A stretch of DNA of 64,000 nt from Nemania diffusa. Lineage: Eukaryota; Ascomycota; Sordariomycetes; Xylariales; Xylariaceae. Shown piece by piece: positions 1 to 10,772 of the stretch. The stretch lies in NCBI GenBank assembly GCA_038501195.1, contig JBBPUQ010000009.1, forward strand, positions 1,860,001-1,924,000, read 5' to 3'. The notes beneath the pieces are model-generated. The model was not told the origin of the DNA. It was given only the letters and a program-made list of their open reading frames with translations, and searched no databases. A program made the translations under genes and the position numbers. Each line of letters opens with the position of its first letter. Positions within the stretch are counted from its first letter, which is position 1.

Positions 1-427
1 CCAGAAAGCTTAAGAACAACGAACGGGGAGGTGTTGAAAGTGTATTAGGTCAAGGAGTCACAACATGTACTGTACAGGAAAGGGGCTACAAGGCATCCAT
101 CGTGTATATAAGCTGGTCTTCCCACCTCTCTCACATAGTCAGTTAGTTAACAAGTAACGCTCATATACCTACTACTTCACCAGGAGGGACAACAATTTCC
201 ATAGTAATTATAGAATAAGCAACAAGATGATGGCGTGTAGAAAGAAGTATAAGTGTATTCAGTTGGCCAATCATAAAAGTTAATGATTCTTTACTTTATA
301 TTGTGTTGTTTAAATTCTATTGAAACTTGAAGAGGTTGGCTTATTCGCTGCCGTAGGAACAGTGAAATAAGACTGTTATATGATATAAAGATCGTAAATA
401 AAATCAATATCATGACAAACTGCTGGT
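1..427. other. intergenic, no gene seen
   Basis: AT-rich spacer downstream of the transcription factor gene on the minus strand. No open frame with coding character, tRNA or clear repeat was seen. Confidence 0.6.
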
Positions 428-2758
428 TTAATACATATTCGATGCATCAAACCCTAGCCATGGCACTATTACTTCCCCCTCTGTAATATTACCTGCTGTA
501 TAGCCTGTCGTAGTGATCAAGTCCTGGGTTAATAAGCGCTGGTTCACCGGGTCAATGTAGTCACGGGCCTCGTCGTTCACGTCGGGCCCGGGTGATGTCA
601 TTGTCACCGCAGGCCAAAAACTTGTTTTCATCGTGGTCAATCCTATTTCGGGTGATTCGGACTGGCCGCCGGAGTCCCTAATATTGTCCACATTTCCATT
701 ATACAGGAGTGTGATGCCGCCCACCGTGCGTTTGGATGCCTTATTTGTTTCGGGCACTTTGCTCAGCATCTGGGCCATAACGTTGGCGCCTAGATCTGCC
801 CTGTTGCTTACTTCAGCGAGCATCTTAAGCCGCTTTAAGCCCCCTTGCACGGCCTGTAGGCAAGCGTTCCGTGTGACGTGGTTACTATCCGCTTGTAGAG
901 GATCAGGGATGTTGGATACCACCGTAGTAATAGTTGGGGTAGTACTTGCATGCGGCTGCTTTCCCCCCGGGTCCACTTTTAGAAAATCTAGTTCAGAGAG
1001 AAGATATATTAGTAGCACGCCGGCCTCAAACGTCGAAACGACAATGCTGGCCTGGCGCGTGTGGCAGCCCCCAAGCAAGCTATGCAATTCCTTAAGGCAT
1101 CCCATGACTCGCAGTGCTGCGACAGCTAGGCAGTTCTTCTGTGAATCCAGGAGAACTGCCTTATAAGCTGGTAAACAGCAGGGCCTACGCATCAGCAACG
1201 GCCGGAAGTTCCAGCACAGGGCGTCGTAAATGGCCACATGGAGGAGCTTACGCTGCAGCGGAAGTGTTGGACACATTTTGTCCCAGCTTTTGTCTGGATC
1301 CTCCAACGAGAAGGCTGGCGGAAGCTGCTGCAGGTACTCGCGCCGGAAATTGTCGTATTGTTCTTCGGCGGCCATCCCGTCATATTCGCCACTTTTAACT
1401 GGATTCTTGTCCCGCCAGAAATCAGCCAAGCGGGCCTGCAGGAGCCGCTCGGTGAATAGGTCTGGAGCATCACCGGCCAGCTCCGCTTCTGCTTCCGCTT
1501 CCGCTTCCCTGTCAGTCCCACCAACCCGCCCACATGTGAGCAGGTGGAGCTGTGGCCAATTGCTGGGGCTCAGCGGCCCAGGAAGAAAGGAAACACGACC
1601 CAGCCGGCGCGACAGAAGACTATCCCAGATATACAGAGTGCAGAAAGTTCTGCGCGCCATCTCTCGCTCGACGTTTTTCATTTCGTCAAGGGAGCCTGCC
1701 CCGTCGCTGTGAATACCGATGCTCTGGGCGACGCGGATCGCACGGCCTAAAATCTCCCAGAACGCTATCATGCTTCCCTCGACCTGGCACTTCAGACCCA
1801 GAAAGGCCAGCTGCTGGACCTGAGCCAAGGACCCCCGGTGATCGCAGGACGCCCGAATGGATTCGAGTTTCTCAGCCGAATCGTCGCAGGAACTTCGTAG
1901 CTCGGCGAGCGAGACCCCACGTACCTTATCAAGCGGGTAGCTAGGCGACGGGAGGAACTGGAGCGCGTAGGAGCAGATACGCAGGACCAGGATGAAGAAA
2001 TCGACGTCGGATATGAGTTGAACGCATTCCATGGCCGAGATGGCTTGGTACCTGGCTAAAAACCAAGGCATATGCACTAATTGGTCCATCCAGTTGATCT
2101 CCTTGACGAAAAACTGCACCAGGAAATCTATTATCTGATTGTCGGGTATTCCCTCCAGCGCTCGGCTGATCTCTTCTGTCAATTCGGCACTCGGGACTGA
2201 TGAGCAATCAACAGGGCTCTCTTGGCGAGCAAAGCCCAGCTAAGATCTAGTTAGCCATCACGACGGCGAATTTGCCCCAGAACGATGGGTTGGTGCAGCA
2301 GATATCAACCTTTTGGACGAGGGACAGAGTGTTGCTCTCGCTGTATTGGAGGTAACCGAAAGATTCGGTCAGTGTTGCACCTGACCAGGCTGACTGAGCG
2401 GGCGGAATCTTTTCTTCATCGGCCCGAAAGCGCTTAATGGGCGGTCTTCCTGCGTCTGAGCATCCGTCCGATCCCCGGTGAGGCTGGGGACTTGGAGGAA
2501 TAGCGGCAGCGGGCTCGTAAATGCATGCGGTAACGCACCCACGCCTTGAGCAGTGATTACAAGGGTACTCGCGATTGCACTATTAGGGCCATATGCGGTT
2601 AGAGAACAAGAGCCGAATTATAAATCTACTTATCATACCAGGATACTAGACCAACAAGGGACATGGCCTCCATTGTACTGTATTGTCTTACGGACCTTTT
2701 GTTTGCGAGTGTAACACGGGATACATGATGTAATTACACGTCTTTTAGAAGATCGCAT
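428..2758 (-). CDS. Zn2Cys6 fungal-specific transcription factor
   Basis: Predicted DNA-binding transcription regulator acting in the nucleus. The large exon (2239-428) encodes the fungal_trans middle homology region, including LGRAIRVAQSIGIHSDG followed by a RRTFCTLYIWDSLLSRRLGR stretch. That exon alone lacks a DNA-binding domain. Two small upstream exons restore it: 2758-2696 (begins MRSSKRRVITSCIPCYTRKQ) and 2579-2310 (begins CNREYPCNHCSRRGCVTAC). Together they give a full binuclear zinc cluster with Cys12, 15, 22, 28, 31 and 40 (spacing C-2-C-6-C-5-C-2-C-8-C). Introns are 2695-2580 and 2309-2240; both donors (GTCCGT, GTTGAT) are weak, so the exact joins are inferred. Total about 714 residues. 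An Ala/Glu repeat sits near the middle of the large exon. Target genes are unknown; a methyltransferase and a dehydrogenase lie upstream. Confidence 0.85.
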
Positions 2759-4200
2759 GGTAAACTTTGAAAGTAGGACTAGGGGCCGGTGAGGGGATGG
2801 AGGAGGGAGACGACGTGTTGTAAGTTAGTTAGTGAGGGTTTGGACTAAAGAAATGCTAGGGCTATCAAGATACAGTAGGAAAGGGAACGAAGTGAGTAGG
2901 CATCTATCCATAACAGATCAGAGGTAAACCCTGGAAAGAAATCCCTTTTAGATAAGACTACGTCGTAATAGGCTCTTTTATATGTCTCATTGATATAAGT
3001 AGTTAGGCTTAGGTTGGTATTACATACTAAACCTGACCCAGTCGATCATGCCCATGCCTGCCCTTGGCACGTGCGATGGACCCTACCGGTTGTTTGATTC
3101 TATAGGTTCGCTTTCGCGGAGGTGTACTATAGAGGTGCACGTGAGATTGACGCTTGGGTTAGTATGTACTACCTACCTAATTGTCTAGTGAGCATGAATT
3201 GGGACTTTATTTAGATACCTTTAGCCGCATTGTACTGGTGGGGTTATAGAAGATAGGTGCACACCTATAAGCTGAAAAGTAGGAACCTTGTTCCGCCTGG
3301 AAAGTAATTGCCACATACCTAAGCCAGGGCGGCCCATCCCACTTCAACAATGCATCCTTCTTGTTTCTCACTGACTTCAGCTACTTGAATACCACGGACT
3401 CTCAAGCTACATACCTCTCTCGCTTGAGTCTATTTGGAAAGCTTCCCTTCGTGATTGCGCAGCCCGCTTCCACATGCAACTCAAAGCTCTGGATGGCACG
3501 TTACCTTATTATGCGTGTGCCACGATCATCCAAAAGTGCGAGCAACCGGGAACCCAAGGCTCGAGTCATAGACAGCCTGCATTATCAGTATGATGCTAGC
3601 TGCTAAAAAGAGGCAGCAGCACCCTGCGTATAGGAGACGCTTCGTGTAACTATGATTATTGCATCCTATAGGTAGCAGCGATATAGCGACCCACCGCAAC
3701 CATCACAATTCTTGTATTTATGCCCCCACGCATTTATTATATCCCACTAGATAGCTACTGTAGGTACTGTCAACGTACCTATGCATGTGTCAATTCAGTT
3801 ATTCATTTGTCTGACCTTGAATCAATAGGTTGCAGTATAATAACCAATCGCATAAGCATTACCTGGCCTTCTTAGATTGATATGCCCGCCAAAGCCTTAT
3901 AGTATGAACAAAATCTTACAATAATCCCAACATAGTAAATTGTATTCTCAAATCGTTAAGGTGGATGGTTGCATTTTGTCGTTGGTGTACGGAGAAGTGA
4001 CGCAACGGACTAGACGGGCCGCGTGATAGGGGAGGTAGCAGTAACAGAGAAAACTTACAATCGAGCACTACAATCGTATTTCTAAATCCATTTTTGACCT
4101 TCGGAAGTCCTAGTGGCATACCTTCTAAATATAAACACTATCACACCCTACAGTACTTATACACTTGAGGGTGTCATGTGACTGAAATTCCTTAATCCAG
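2759..4200. other. intergenic, 1.4 kb
   Basis: Promoter side of the transcription factor and 3' side of the methyltransferase. Short open frames (for example 3361-3606 on the plus strand) lack domain, codon or splice support. I see no gene. Confidence 0.55.
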
Positions 4201-5064
4201 CTACACTGTGGGATTTCGTGCGAGACATACAACCCGTGGGACACAAAGCGCGGCTCCGGACACGGACTCGCTGTACCCTTCTTGGATGAGCCGCGAGTAG
4301 CGAGAGGCCTCCTCTACCTTCCCGTGCTTGGCTAGGCCTGCGGCAAATTCCTCAGCTGTGAGAAGGTGTTGGTCGTTGAACGCCCTGGCTAGCTCGGGCG
4401 GATCTCCGTAATGCTCAATTTTGGTATCGACAAGGCCCTCCTCAGCACAAAAATCGTCTAGCCGGATGGTCCAATCGTGCCGGCCTCCCGCATGCGACCA
4501 GTCCCGCAGTGCATCGAGAGCCGGCGTCAGCAGAGCCGGATCCGCCTTCTTAACGGTCAAATTAACCGTGTCGAGTTCATCCCATTGAAGGTACCCTCCC
4601 GGCTTGAGCAGCTTCTTGAGATTTCGGATAATGGGACGAGGATCCCCAGCCTCAGCAACAAGAAGAAGAAGTCGCGTGTGGACGTAATCGTATTTCCCAG
4701 CCAGATGGTCCGGGATATCCTCGAGGATGTTCAAGTACGATATCTTGACGTTGGCGGGCAGCCACTGCGGGTGTGGAGACTGGTTCATGTCGTAGTCAAA
4801 CCCATCGATCTGGGTCTGGGGTAGCTCTCGTGAGGTATCGATCAGCCACATACCACTTCCTGAGGCCACTTCGGCGATGGCAGCATTCTTACTAATGGAG
4901 GACTGGATGGACGGGTGAATATTGAAACCCAGAGCTTCTTTCCAGAGGAAGAACTGCAGATTAAGACGGCCTGCAGCTGCGTGGCTGCGGTCCATATTCA
5001 AAATGTAACCCTGCCCATTGGTCACATCCCAGTCAGCCGTAGTAGAAGATCCTTGTCCTGCCAT
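4201..5064 (-). CDS. SAM-dependent methyltransferase, LaeA/UMTA-like
   Basis: Single-exon 287-residue class I methyltransferase of the fungal LaeA-like type, expected to transfer a methyl group from S-adenosylmethionine; substrate unknown. The N-terminal signature around RLNLQFFLWKEALGFNIHP is typical of the family. Motif I is around IAEVASGSGMWLIDTSREL, the acidic motif II around QIDGFDYDMNQSPHPQW, then KYDYVHTRLLLLVAEAGDP and LKPGGYLQWDELD (motif III region). Motif I is unusual: the usual D-x-G-x-G-x-G is replaced by E-V-A-S-G-S-G. The start codon is ATG and the length matches the family, so the gene looks complete. It lies between a Zn2Cys6 regulator and a short-chain dehydrogenase, which could point to small-molecule metabolism, but no backbone synthase is in the window. 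Confidence 0.85.
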   Translation of the reverse strand: MAGQGSSTTADWDVTNGQGYILNMDRSHAAAGRLNLQFFLWKEALGFNIHPSIQSSISKNAAIAEVASGSGMWLIDTSRELPQTQIDGFDYDMNQSPHPQWLPANVKISYLNILEDIPDHLAGKYDYVHTRLLLLVAEAGDPRPIIRNLKKLLKPGGYLQWDELDTVNLTVKKADPALLTPALDALRDWSHAGGRHDWTIRLDDFCAEEGLVDTKIEHYGDPPELARAFNDQHLLTAEEFAAGLAKHGKVEEASRYSRLIQEGYSESVSGAALCVPRVVCLARNPTV

Positions 5065-5696
5065 AGTGCTTGGCGTTTCTTGTTGTGCCTAGGGACAAAG
5101 AGACGGTGGTCAGATTGATTGTACATAGATAGTACGCAGTTGAACTGTTATCGTTTCCATCGCATATTAATAATCTTGCTTTGTCTTGAAGAGGCTTCAA
5201 TGCAACAGTACTGTACCATCTCGGAATCACTTCCGCCTATGCAATATAGCATGTTCTCGGCCGACGCATGGGGATCAGGATGGAAAGGCAGGTAAGTTGC
5301 GATTGGTGCATCGGGTGCCGCCCAATTCCCTCCCGCCCCAAGCCACCGGGTTGCAGCAATACGCGTCTAAGACAATGAAGTATTCATGTCTCTATTTCTT
5401 TTGTCGGGTTCAGCCTAACAATCAATTTGTAAGCTGTTGGTTACGGCTTAAGCCCTACGCCCGAAACATGGCTTACAAATTAATTGATAGCCTTAACCGA
5501 ACACGAAGGGGAGGGGTTTCACAGCCGCGTTGAATTGGTATGAAGCATATTTGGACCGTTGATATTATCCTTGCCAGCTATTAGTAAATTCCTTGCTATA
5601 TATTATCCCCCTAATCGATCCCACATCTACATTCCAGTACGCGTATACTACTTTTATAATTATCAACATTGCTATCATTAATCAACTGCATCTAAA
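5065..5696. other. divergent intergenic spacer
   Basis: Shared upstream region of the methyltransferase (minus) and the short-chain dehydrogenase (plus). It holds the inverted repeat at 5403-5504 and no gene that I can support. Confidence 0.6.
5403..5504. repeat. imperfect inverted repeat, about 32-bp arms
   Basis: The left arm (5403-5434) ends with CAATTTGTAAGC and the right arm (5471-5504) begins GCTTACAAATT. The inner 16 bases pair almost perfectly and the outer half is degraded. The spacer is about 36 bases. It could be a decayed MITE or a regulatory hairpin in the divergent promoter. Confidence 0.55.
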
Positions 5697-6646
5697 ATGG
5701 CTTCATTTCTGATCACTGGGTGTTCTCGAGGGTTTGGACTCGCCCTTACACGCGACCTTGCTTCGCGTCCTGTCTCAGAGGTTAGCAAGGTCTTCGCAAC
5801 TGCTCGCGGGGACTCGCCTGCGCTAAATGAGCTAGCGAAGGCGTCACCAGATCGCGTGGAACTAATCAAGCTCGATGTTACCGACCAAGCATCTATCAAG
5901 AAGGCAGTGGTCGAAGTTGAGGGCAAGTTAGGAGATAAGGGGCTGGATGTTTTAATAAACAATGCCGGCGTGTGCCAATATGTCGGTGCTGGAGTAAAGT
6001 CTATGTAGGCCACTCGCCCCCTCAAGCCGCGTTAAATATTTACCTAACACTATTTCAATAGGGATAACCTCCAGGACAGCTTCACCATAAATGTCATGGG
6101 TGTTCACTGGACGACTCAGGCTTTCCTCCCACTGTTGCAGAAGGGCAACCTCAAGAAGGTTGCTAATATGTGAGTCAACCGCACGTGTGCCCATCATTTC
6201 CGCCTCGTGGTGGCCCTGACCATTTCTTGACGCCAGCACAACCAACTTTGGTTCAATCTCTCTGGCACCCGCTGTGCACTATCTGCCGGCCCCGGCGTAC
6301 AAGATCTCCAAAGCAGCTCTGCACGCCCTCACTGTTCAGTACGCACTTGACCATGGAGATGAAGGGTTCTCTTTCGTGGCGCTCTGCCCTGGCGTAAGTT
6401 TCGTCTTCGTCTGTCGTCTTTATCTTTTCGGAAATATTGAGCTGACACGCATCGTTTGCTTAGTGGTTGAAGACAGAACTCGGTGGTGGCGACATGGCCG
6501 ATCTAACGCCAGAGGAGGGAGCTAAGGCTTCGCTAAACATCATTTTCAAGCCGAATTCCGAGACCAACGGCAAGATGCCTAAGGTACTGGTAGAAGGCTG
6601 GGAGACTAAGGGCCACTGCTACGATGGGAGCAATGTTCCTTGGTAG
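5697..6646 (+). CDS. short-chain dehydrogenase/reductase
   Basis: NAD(P)-dependent oxidoreductase of the classical SDR superfamily, 251 residues. Exons: 5697-6004, 6062-6169, 6237-6393, 6464-6646; all three introns have GT-AG ends and keep frame. Visible motifs: cofactor-binding TGCSRGFG at residues 7-14, NNAG near 88-91, active-site Ser145 or Ser147 in NFGSISLA, and Tyr160-x-x-x-Lys164 in YKISK. CPGWLKTELGG follows, as in C-factor-like SDRs. The protein ends shortly after VLVEGWETKGHCYDGSNVPW. The catalytic set is intact, so it is probably active; the substrate is unknown. It is divergent from the methyltransferase gene. Confidence 0.9.
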
Positions 6647-7555
6647 ATAAACTTAGTCTTTGCTTTCGAACGCTCCTGGGCCAATGTTCAGAAGCCCCTT
6701 TGCTTACCATTTTGGGGATAGAAATCAAACCATCGCGCAGTTATTTCCCATATCAGGGCCAATGTGTGACTTACTAAATAGGTTGCCGTTAGGCTTGCAT
6801 CTATGGAACAATGAAAGAAAACACCTAATTTTCAACGTGTCAAAATCCTTGGCTATATATGATGAATTGAACTACTTCTACATCGTCATCGTTTAACTAC
6901 AGCCACCATTTAAACACCCATTTATTTATATCACTTTATATTGAAATCAAAATATTGTGTCTGGCCTACTGGCTCCGGCGGAACCAAAAGGCTGTGTGTT
7001 GGCGCGTTTTCATTGTGTGGATCGTATTGAAGTAGACATACGAAGCTGTCTGTGTCATGGGATTTAGTCACAGAGTGAAGATAGGTCACAATAGGGTAGC
7101 AGCTAGTTCGCAGTATAGGTGTAGGGCTCAATATCATTGATTCCTGAGCCCTCCCAACACAGTCGGGGAGGGCTCACCTCCTTATATAGACCTACTATTA
7201 TAGAAATACACCCTAGGGGTCCTAACAGCGTGTCCCCTGCGACTTAATTGCCTGACAGTCTGTCGGCGCTGATCATTCGATAGGGAGGTATTCATAGACA
7301 CTAAAGCCGCCTGTATTACTGAGGTCATGAAAGGGGTGCGGTAGATACTATAATTAGTAATATCTTTTATACTATAAGCTATTACAGGTCCTAAACTTGT
7401 TGCCAATATTGAACTCATTACATGCAAATACTTGATACTGGGTACGTATCTTACTCCTTCACATGTGTGGCACGTTATAAAGCTTTCTTTACTTTTCTAT
7501 TCCAACCAAAACTTTAAGCCTACAGTCAAGTCCTATGCCAAGAAACGTCTCCCGT
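6647..7555. other. intergenic
   Basis: AT-rich spacer. Only short shadow-like frames are present. I see no gene or repeat with support. Confidence 0.5.
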
Positions 7556-8068
7556 CTAACCCAGGGTCATCATCCCACTCTGTCCGTCAACAGTCCGTCC
7601 CTCGTAGATGTCATTGCTCTCAACAACAGATGATACCACGGTTGATATATCGAAGATTTGGCCTGCTGAACCTGCCTCGAAAGTTGTTTGGTGGTGCCAA
7701 TCATCAAAGGGGCCCGGTGCGCCGCGATCTCGCACCATGTGGTCCGCTTGATTCTCATCGTATCCTAAGTAATTGATAGTTGGGTAAGGGGATGCAAAAC
7801 TAAAGTCAGCCGACGAAAGATGGCGTGCTTGGTAGCCCAACTGATTGATAGTTGGGTAGGGGGACACGGGATTAACGTTAGCCGTCGAAATAGGAGCAAG
7901 TTTAAAGCGAGGCCAGCCTGCTTGCTCCCTGTCCTGTCCTAAACCGGAGTCCACGGTGTCCTCGGAGTAGATTTCTTTCATTCTATCACTTTTCTCTTCA
8001 CGTTCTAATGGCATCGGGTCAAGCTTATCGACCCATATTTCTTTCATCCATCTTGAAAGCTCACTCAT
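7556..8068 (-). CDS. hypothetical ORF, possible 3' part of a decayed gene
   Basis: 170-codon open frame starting MSELSRWMKEIWVDKLDP, not recognised. It begins directly at the stop codon of the upstream frame (TAATG overlap), so it may be the continuation of the decayed gene at 8069-9074 after a frame break. It has two internal repeats: KEIWVD/KEIYSED near the start and SPYPTINQLGY/SPYPTINYLGY in the middle. No membrane segment or signal peptide. It may be untranslated today. Confidence 0.3.
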   Translation of the reverse strand: MSELSRWMKEIWVDKLDPMPLEREEKSDRMKEIYSEDTVDSGLGQDREQAGWPRFKLAPISTANVNPVSPYPTINQLGYQARHLSSADFSFASPYPTINYLGYDENQADHMVRDRGAPGPFDDWHHQTTFEAGSAGQIFDISTVVSSVVESNDIYEGRTVDGQSGMMTLG

Positions 8069-9074
8069 TAGCGGCCAGCTGTCACCGCTAGGACCTCTAC
8101 ATTTACCATCGCTTTAACATGCCCACCTAAAACCTGTAATGCATCCAACGTTATAGAAAGATCGCGACTATAGATATTAACTTTAGGATTCATAGTATAA
8201 ATATATATATATATATTAAGGACACGCTTACATGATTTGGTCAATCTTATCCGAAGCAAAGAGCAGGGGAATCAGGGAGCCTTGTGAATATGTGAACCAT
8301 CGATTCGCAATACGTCTGCGCATTCGTACGTCATCCTCTGATAAGAAGGACGCAACTGCACTATGGTGAATTTGAATTGCAACAGTCCTGTCATCTTCCC
8401 CGGCTCCCGAGTTCACTCGGCCGGCCATCCGGCCCTTTTTAATAAGCTTTCCTAGCTGATCTATTACAACTGCCATTCGTAGGAAGCATAATCTTGCCTT
8501 CCATTGTTGTTTTGTCTTGCGGGCTATAAAGTTTTCAAGAGCTTGAAAAGCTAGGCTTACTTTTTTATTGTTATGAGTAATATCAGAAGGCAACTCGGTG
8601 TCTTAAAGTAAAACGGCGTACGTGCTAAACAAGTCTCGGCACTCATCTGGCGAAAACGACTTGCTGCTTTGTTCAAGAATGGTTCGCGCAAGCCGTCGCA
8701 ACTGGCCATCGTCCCTCGCCTGTGCGCCCCTCCTCCTTTTACGCACCATGCCACCAGGGAGTGGAAAATCAACATCTATCGCGTCTTCGTTTCTAGCTAG
8801 CCGCATGATTGTCCTTGACTATGTACTCAATCAATAAAGGACACAGAATAACGCCGTCATAAAACTGTCCAGACATTATCGATGCTGCCTTTATATCTTT
8901 TCTGTTCAGCTGTTTAGGAAGTAGAAAATTAGGAATACTTTTTTGCCCTGCAGCCGCCCGCCGAACAGCGGGTAAGACCCAGACCAAGCCCTGTTGTTTA
9001 TCGTTCTGTTCCCAGCGGCTACACTCTACCCAGGCCTCAAGAGAAAGATAGTCTTTGATAGTTCCTAATGCTCT
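8069..9074 (-). pseudogene. decayed protein-coding gene, family not recognised
   Basis: Reading down the minus strand, protein-like sequence continues through several frames. Segment A (9074-8793) contains LEAWVECSRWEQNDKQQGLV and FLLPKQLNRKDIKAASIMSG. Segment B (8806-8232) contains a basic KRRRGAQARDDGQLRRLART stretch and a helical ALENFIARKTKQQWKARLCF region. A and B are in different frames, indicating a frameshift near 8793-8806. Within B one in-frame TAA at 8605-8603 separates LFSTYAVLL from DTELPSDITH; the ancestral codon was plausibly CAA. A good intron (8231-8168, donor GTAAGC, AT-repeat inside) joins B to a last segment ending at 8068. I do not recognise the family. It could be a mobile-element or accessory gene remnant. 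Confidence 0.55.
8168..8231 (-). other. intron of the decayed gene with AT microsatellite
   Basis: Donor GTAAGC and acceptor TATAG. Joining across it keeps frame (KIDQI to IRDLSITLDALQVLGG). It contains an (AT)n run at about 8200-8216. Confidence 0.5.
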
Positions 9075-9701
9075 CTAACTCTCTAATCATCTACCATGTG
9101 TGCACAATCCTCTTCAAGTCATAGACAGAGCTACAATAAGGGATCGCAAGAAGCATTCCGGGATGTGTAGGCAAGAGAGACAGATTCAAATCTAAATGGT
9201 AGAAGCGGATGACATGCAGGGTTCGGCGCCCGCCGCCGCGTTGGCCTCCATGAAATAGTTAGTGACTGCCCTGCTCTGTCCTGAAACAGCCGCACTCACT
9301 AAACACGATTCGTTAGGGGAGCACTACAGCACCCTCGGCATAGGCATGTGGAGGGAACTACGGCCGCAACGCAACACTGGCCGCGCCACACCTTGATTAG
9401 ACTGCCCTCTTAATTCTATGTTTTTAAACCCGGGCGGCAACTAGGAAAATTAGCTTGCTTTCTAAGCGCGACGCTTTTTCTTTCTCGTTTTTCTATTCTT
9501 TTCTCTATTAAAAACCAGGAGGGGAAACATACACAGCTCTATATGTGTGCTTATTCGCGGGTGCAGCACTATCTGTGATATTGCTAAAGACTTCCTCTTT
9601 AAGGCAGATTCCCTATAATACTCGTAGTATTTCACGCTTATAAAAATAAAAATAAAACCATTTCCATCATTCTTGGAATATTTCCTAGGACTACTCCTCC
9701 T
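9075..9701. other. intergenic
   Basis: No gene recognised. Mixed composition; short frames only. Confidence 0.5.
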
Positions 9702-10115
9702 TTGCATTCATTTCTCTCATTGAGAACAGATATGTTGCTCTTTATATTTTTGCTCTTGATCATGGGAGCCTTAGGCATGGAGATTTCTGCAGCAGGGACC
9801 GTCGATTTCAATGTTGAGATTATAACAAGTACCAATCCAGGCTATCTGCATTCCCACCTCGACCATTGGCTTCCAACGTCATTTGCAACAGCATCAACCG
9901 CTAAACAAACCAGTCTCAGTCTCAGTCTCAATCCCTCATACGCCACACCAGACGCCGGGGGATCCGGCAGCCCAGCTCTCATCGCGACTCAATTGTCTGC
10001 CCAACCTGCTGCTAATACCACTTCCCGAATCCCTCTCGCCACTACCACTGAACCTCTCTGCCACCCATTATTCAGGACTAGCCTGCCCATGATCTCCACC
10101 CCCGCGACTCAATGA
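9702..10115 (+). CDS. possible small secreted protein (weak)
   Basis: 137-codon frame. A hydrophobic stretch near its start (MLLFIFLLLIMGALGMEISA from residue 11) could be a signal peptide, followed by a Ser/Thr/Ala/Pro-rich, low-complexity body with a CAGTCT-type microsatellite (LSLSLN). No domain is recognised and only one cysteine is present. It could equally be a chance frame. Confidence 0.2.
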   Translation: MHSFLSLRTDMLLFIFLLLIMGALGMEISAAGTVDFNVEIITSTNPGYLHSHLDHWLPTSFATASTAKQTSLSLSLNPSYATPDAGGSGSPALIATQLSAQPAANTTSRIPLATTTEPLCHPLFRTSLPMISTPATQ

Positions 10116-10258
10116 AAAGTCCCGAAGTCCAGGCGATGTACAGGCGATGTAGCGCAATGTACCTCATGTCTCAGGTCAAGTCAACACGAGTCACTTCTGG
10201 ACCTGGGATAAATGCCAAGATAGATCAACTTCTGGCTACTAGGCATTGTTCCAAGCAA

Positions 10259-10329
10259 GCATCAGTGGTTTAGTGGTAAAATCCATCGTTGCCATCGATG
10301 GGCCCCGTGTTCGATTCACGGCTGATGCA
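10259..10329 (+). tRNA. tRNA-Gly (GCC anticodon)
   Basis: 71-base cloverleaf without intron. The acceptor stem GCATCAG pairs with CTGATGC. The anticodon arm CATCG-TTGCCAT-CGATG carries GCC. The T-arm reads CCGTG-TTCGATT-CACGG. Discriminator base A at 10329. A T6 run about 15 bases downstream is a good Pol III terminator. Confidence 0.95.
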
Positions 10330-10658
10330 TACGTCTGTAACTTTTTTGGTTTGCCAAAGATTCTTAGTCCGACTCACTTTTCCATGTTCTCTTTATTTTT
10401 TATTTTTTTCACGATTGAGTGGGGACTGTTAGATAAGTCGCTTGCTAACAAGTGAAAGGAGATGTGTATTAATCACGCTATTAAACTTAATATGGCAGCT
10501 GTATTGTAATAACCATCGTGCCTACACGTATGTTATCAGGGGCTGTCATTATGTTGTTGTGTGTAATCCAGTGAGTGAGTGCCTGGTTGAAAACTATCAG
10601 CAAAAGGCATTATAAATTAAACAGGGGCTGTCTATTTACACGGGTCATTTGTCATCCC
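10330..10658. other. spacer between two tRNA genes
   Basis: AT-rich, with the Pol III terminator of tRNA-Gly near 10343. Nothing else seen. Confidence 0.6.
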
Positions 10659-10772
10659 GGGAGTTTGGCCGAGTGGTTAAGGCGCCGTGTTTAGGTAATG
10701 TTAAGCTCCACGCTTGACCTACCATCAAACCCGCGGTGGGAAACCGCGCAGGTTCGAATCCTGCAGCTCTCA
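10659..10772 (+). tRNA. tRNA-Leu (UAG anticodon) with intron
   Basis: The acceptor stem GGGAGTT pairs with AGCTCTC (with G-T pairs). The anticodon stem CCGTG (10685-10689) pairs with CGCGG (10732-10736). The anticodon TAG is at 10692-10694. A 35-base intron occupies 10696-10730, one base 3' of the anticodon as is canonical in eukaryotes, and it contains CTA, able to pair with the anticodon. A short variable arm (GG-GAAA-CC) and the T-arm GCAGG-TTCGAAT-CCTGC follow. A T4 run lies just downstream. Confidence 0.93.

Noticed and set aside
633..1944. Plus-strand ORFs within the transcription factor gene
   Set aside because: No domain; they mirror the coding minus strand.
3361..3606. 81-codon plus-strand ORF in a spacer
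   Set aside because: No motif, splice partner or conserved character; consistent with chance.
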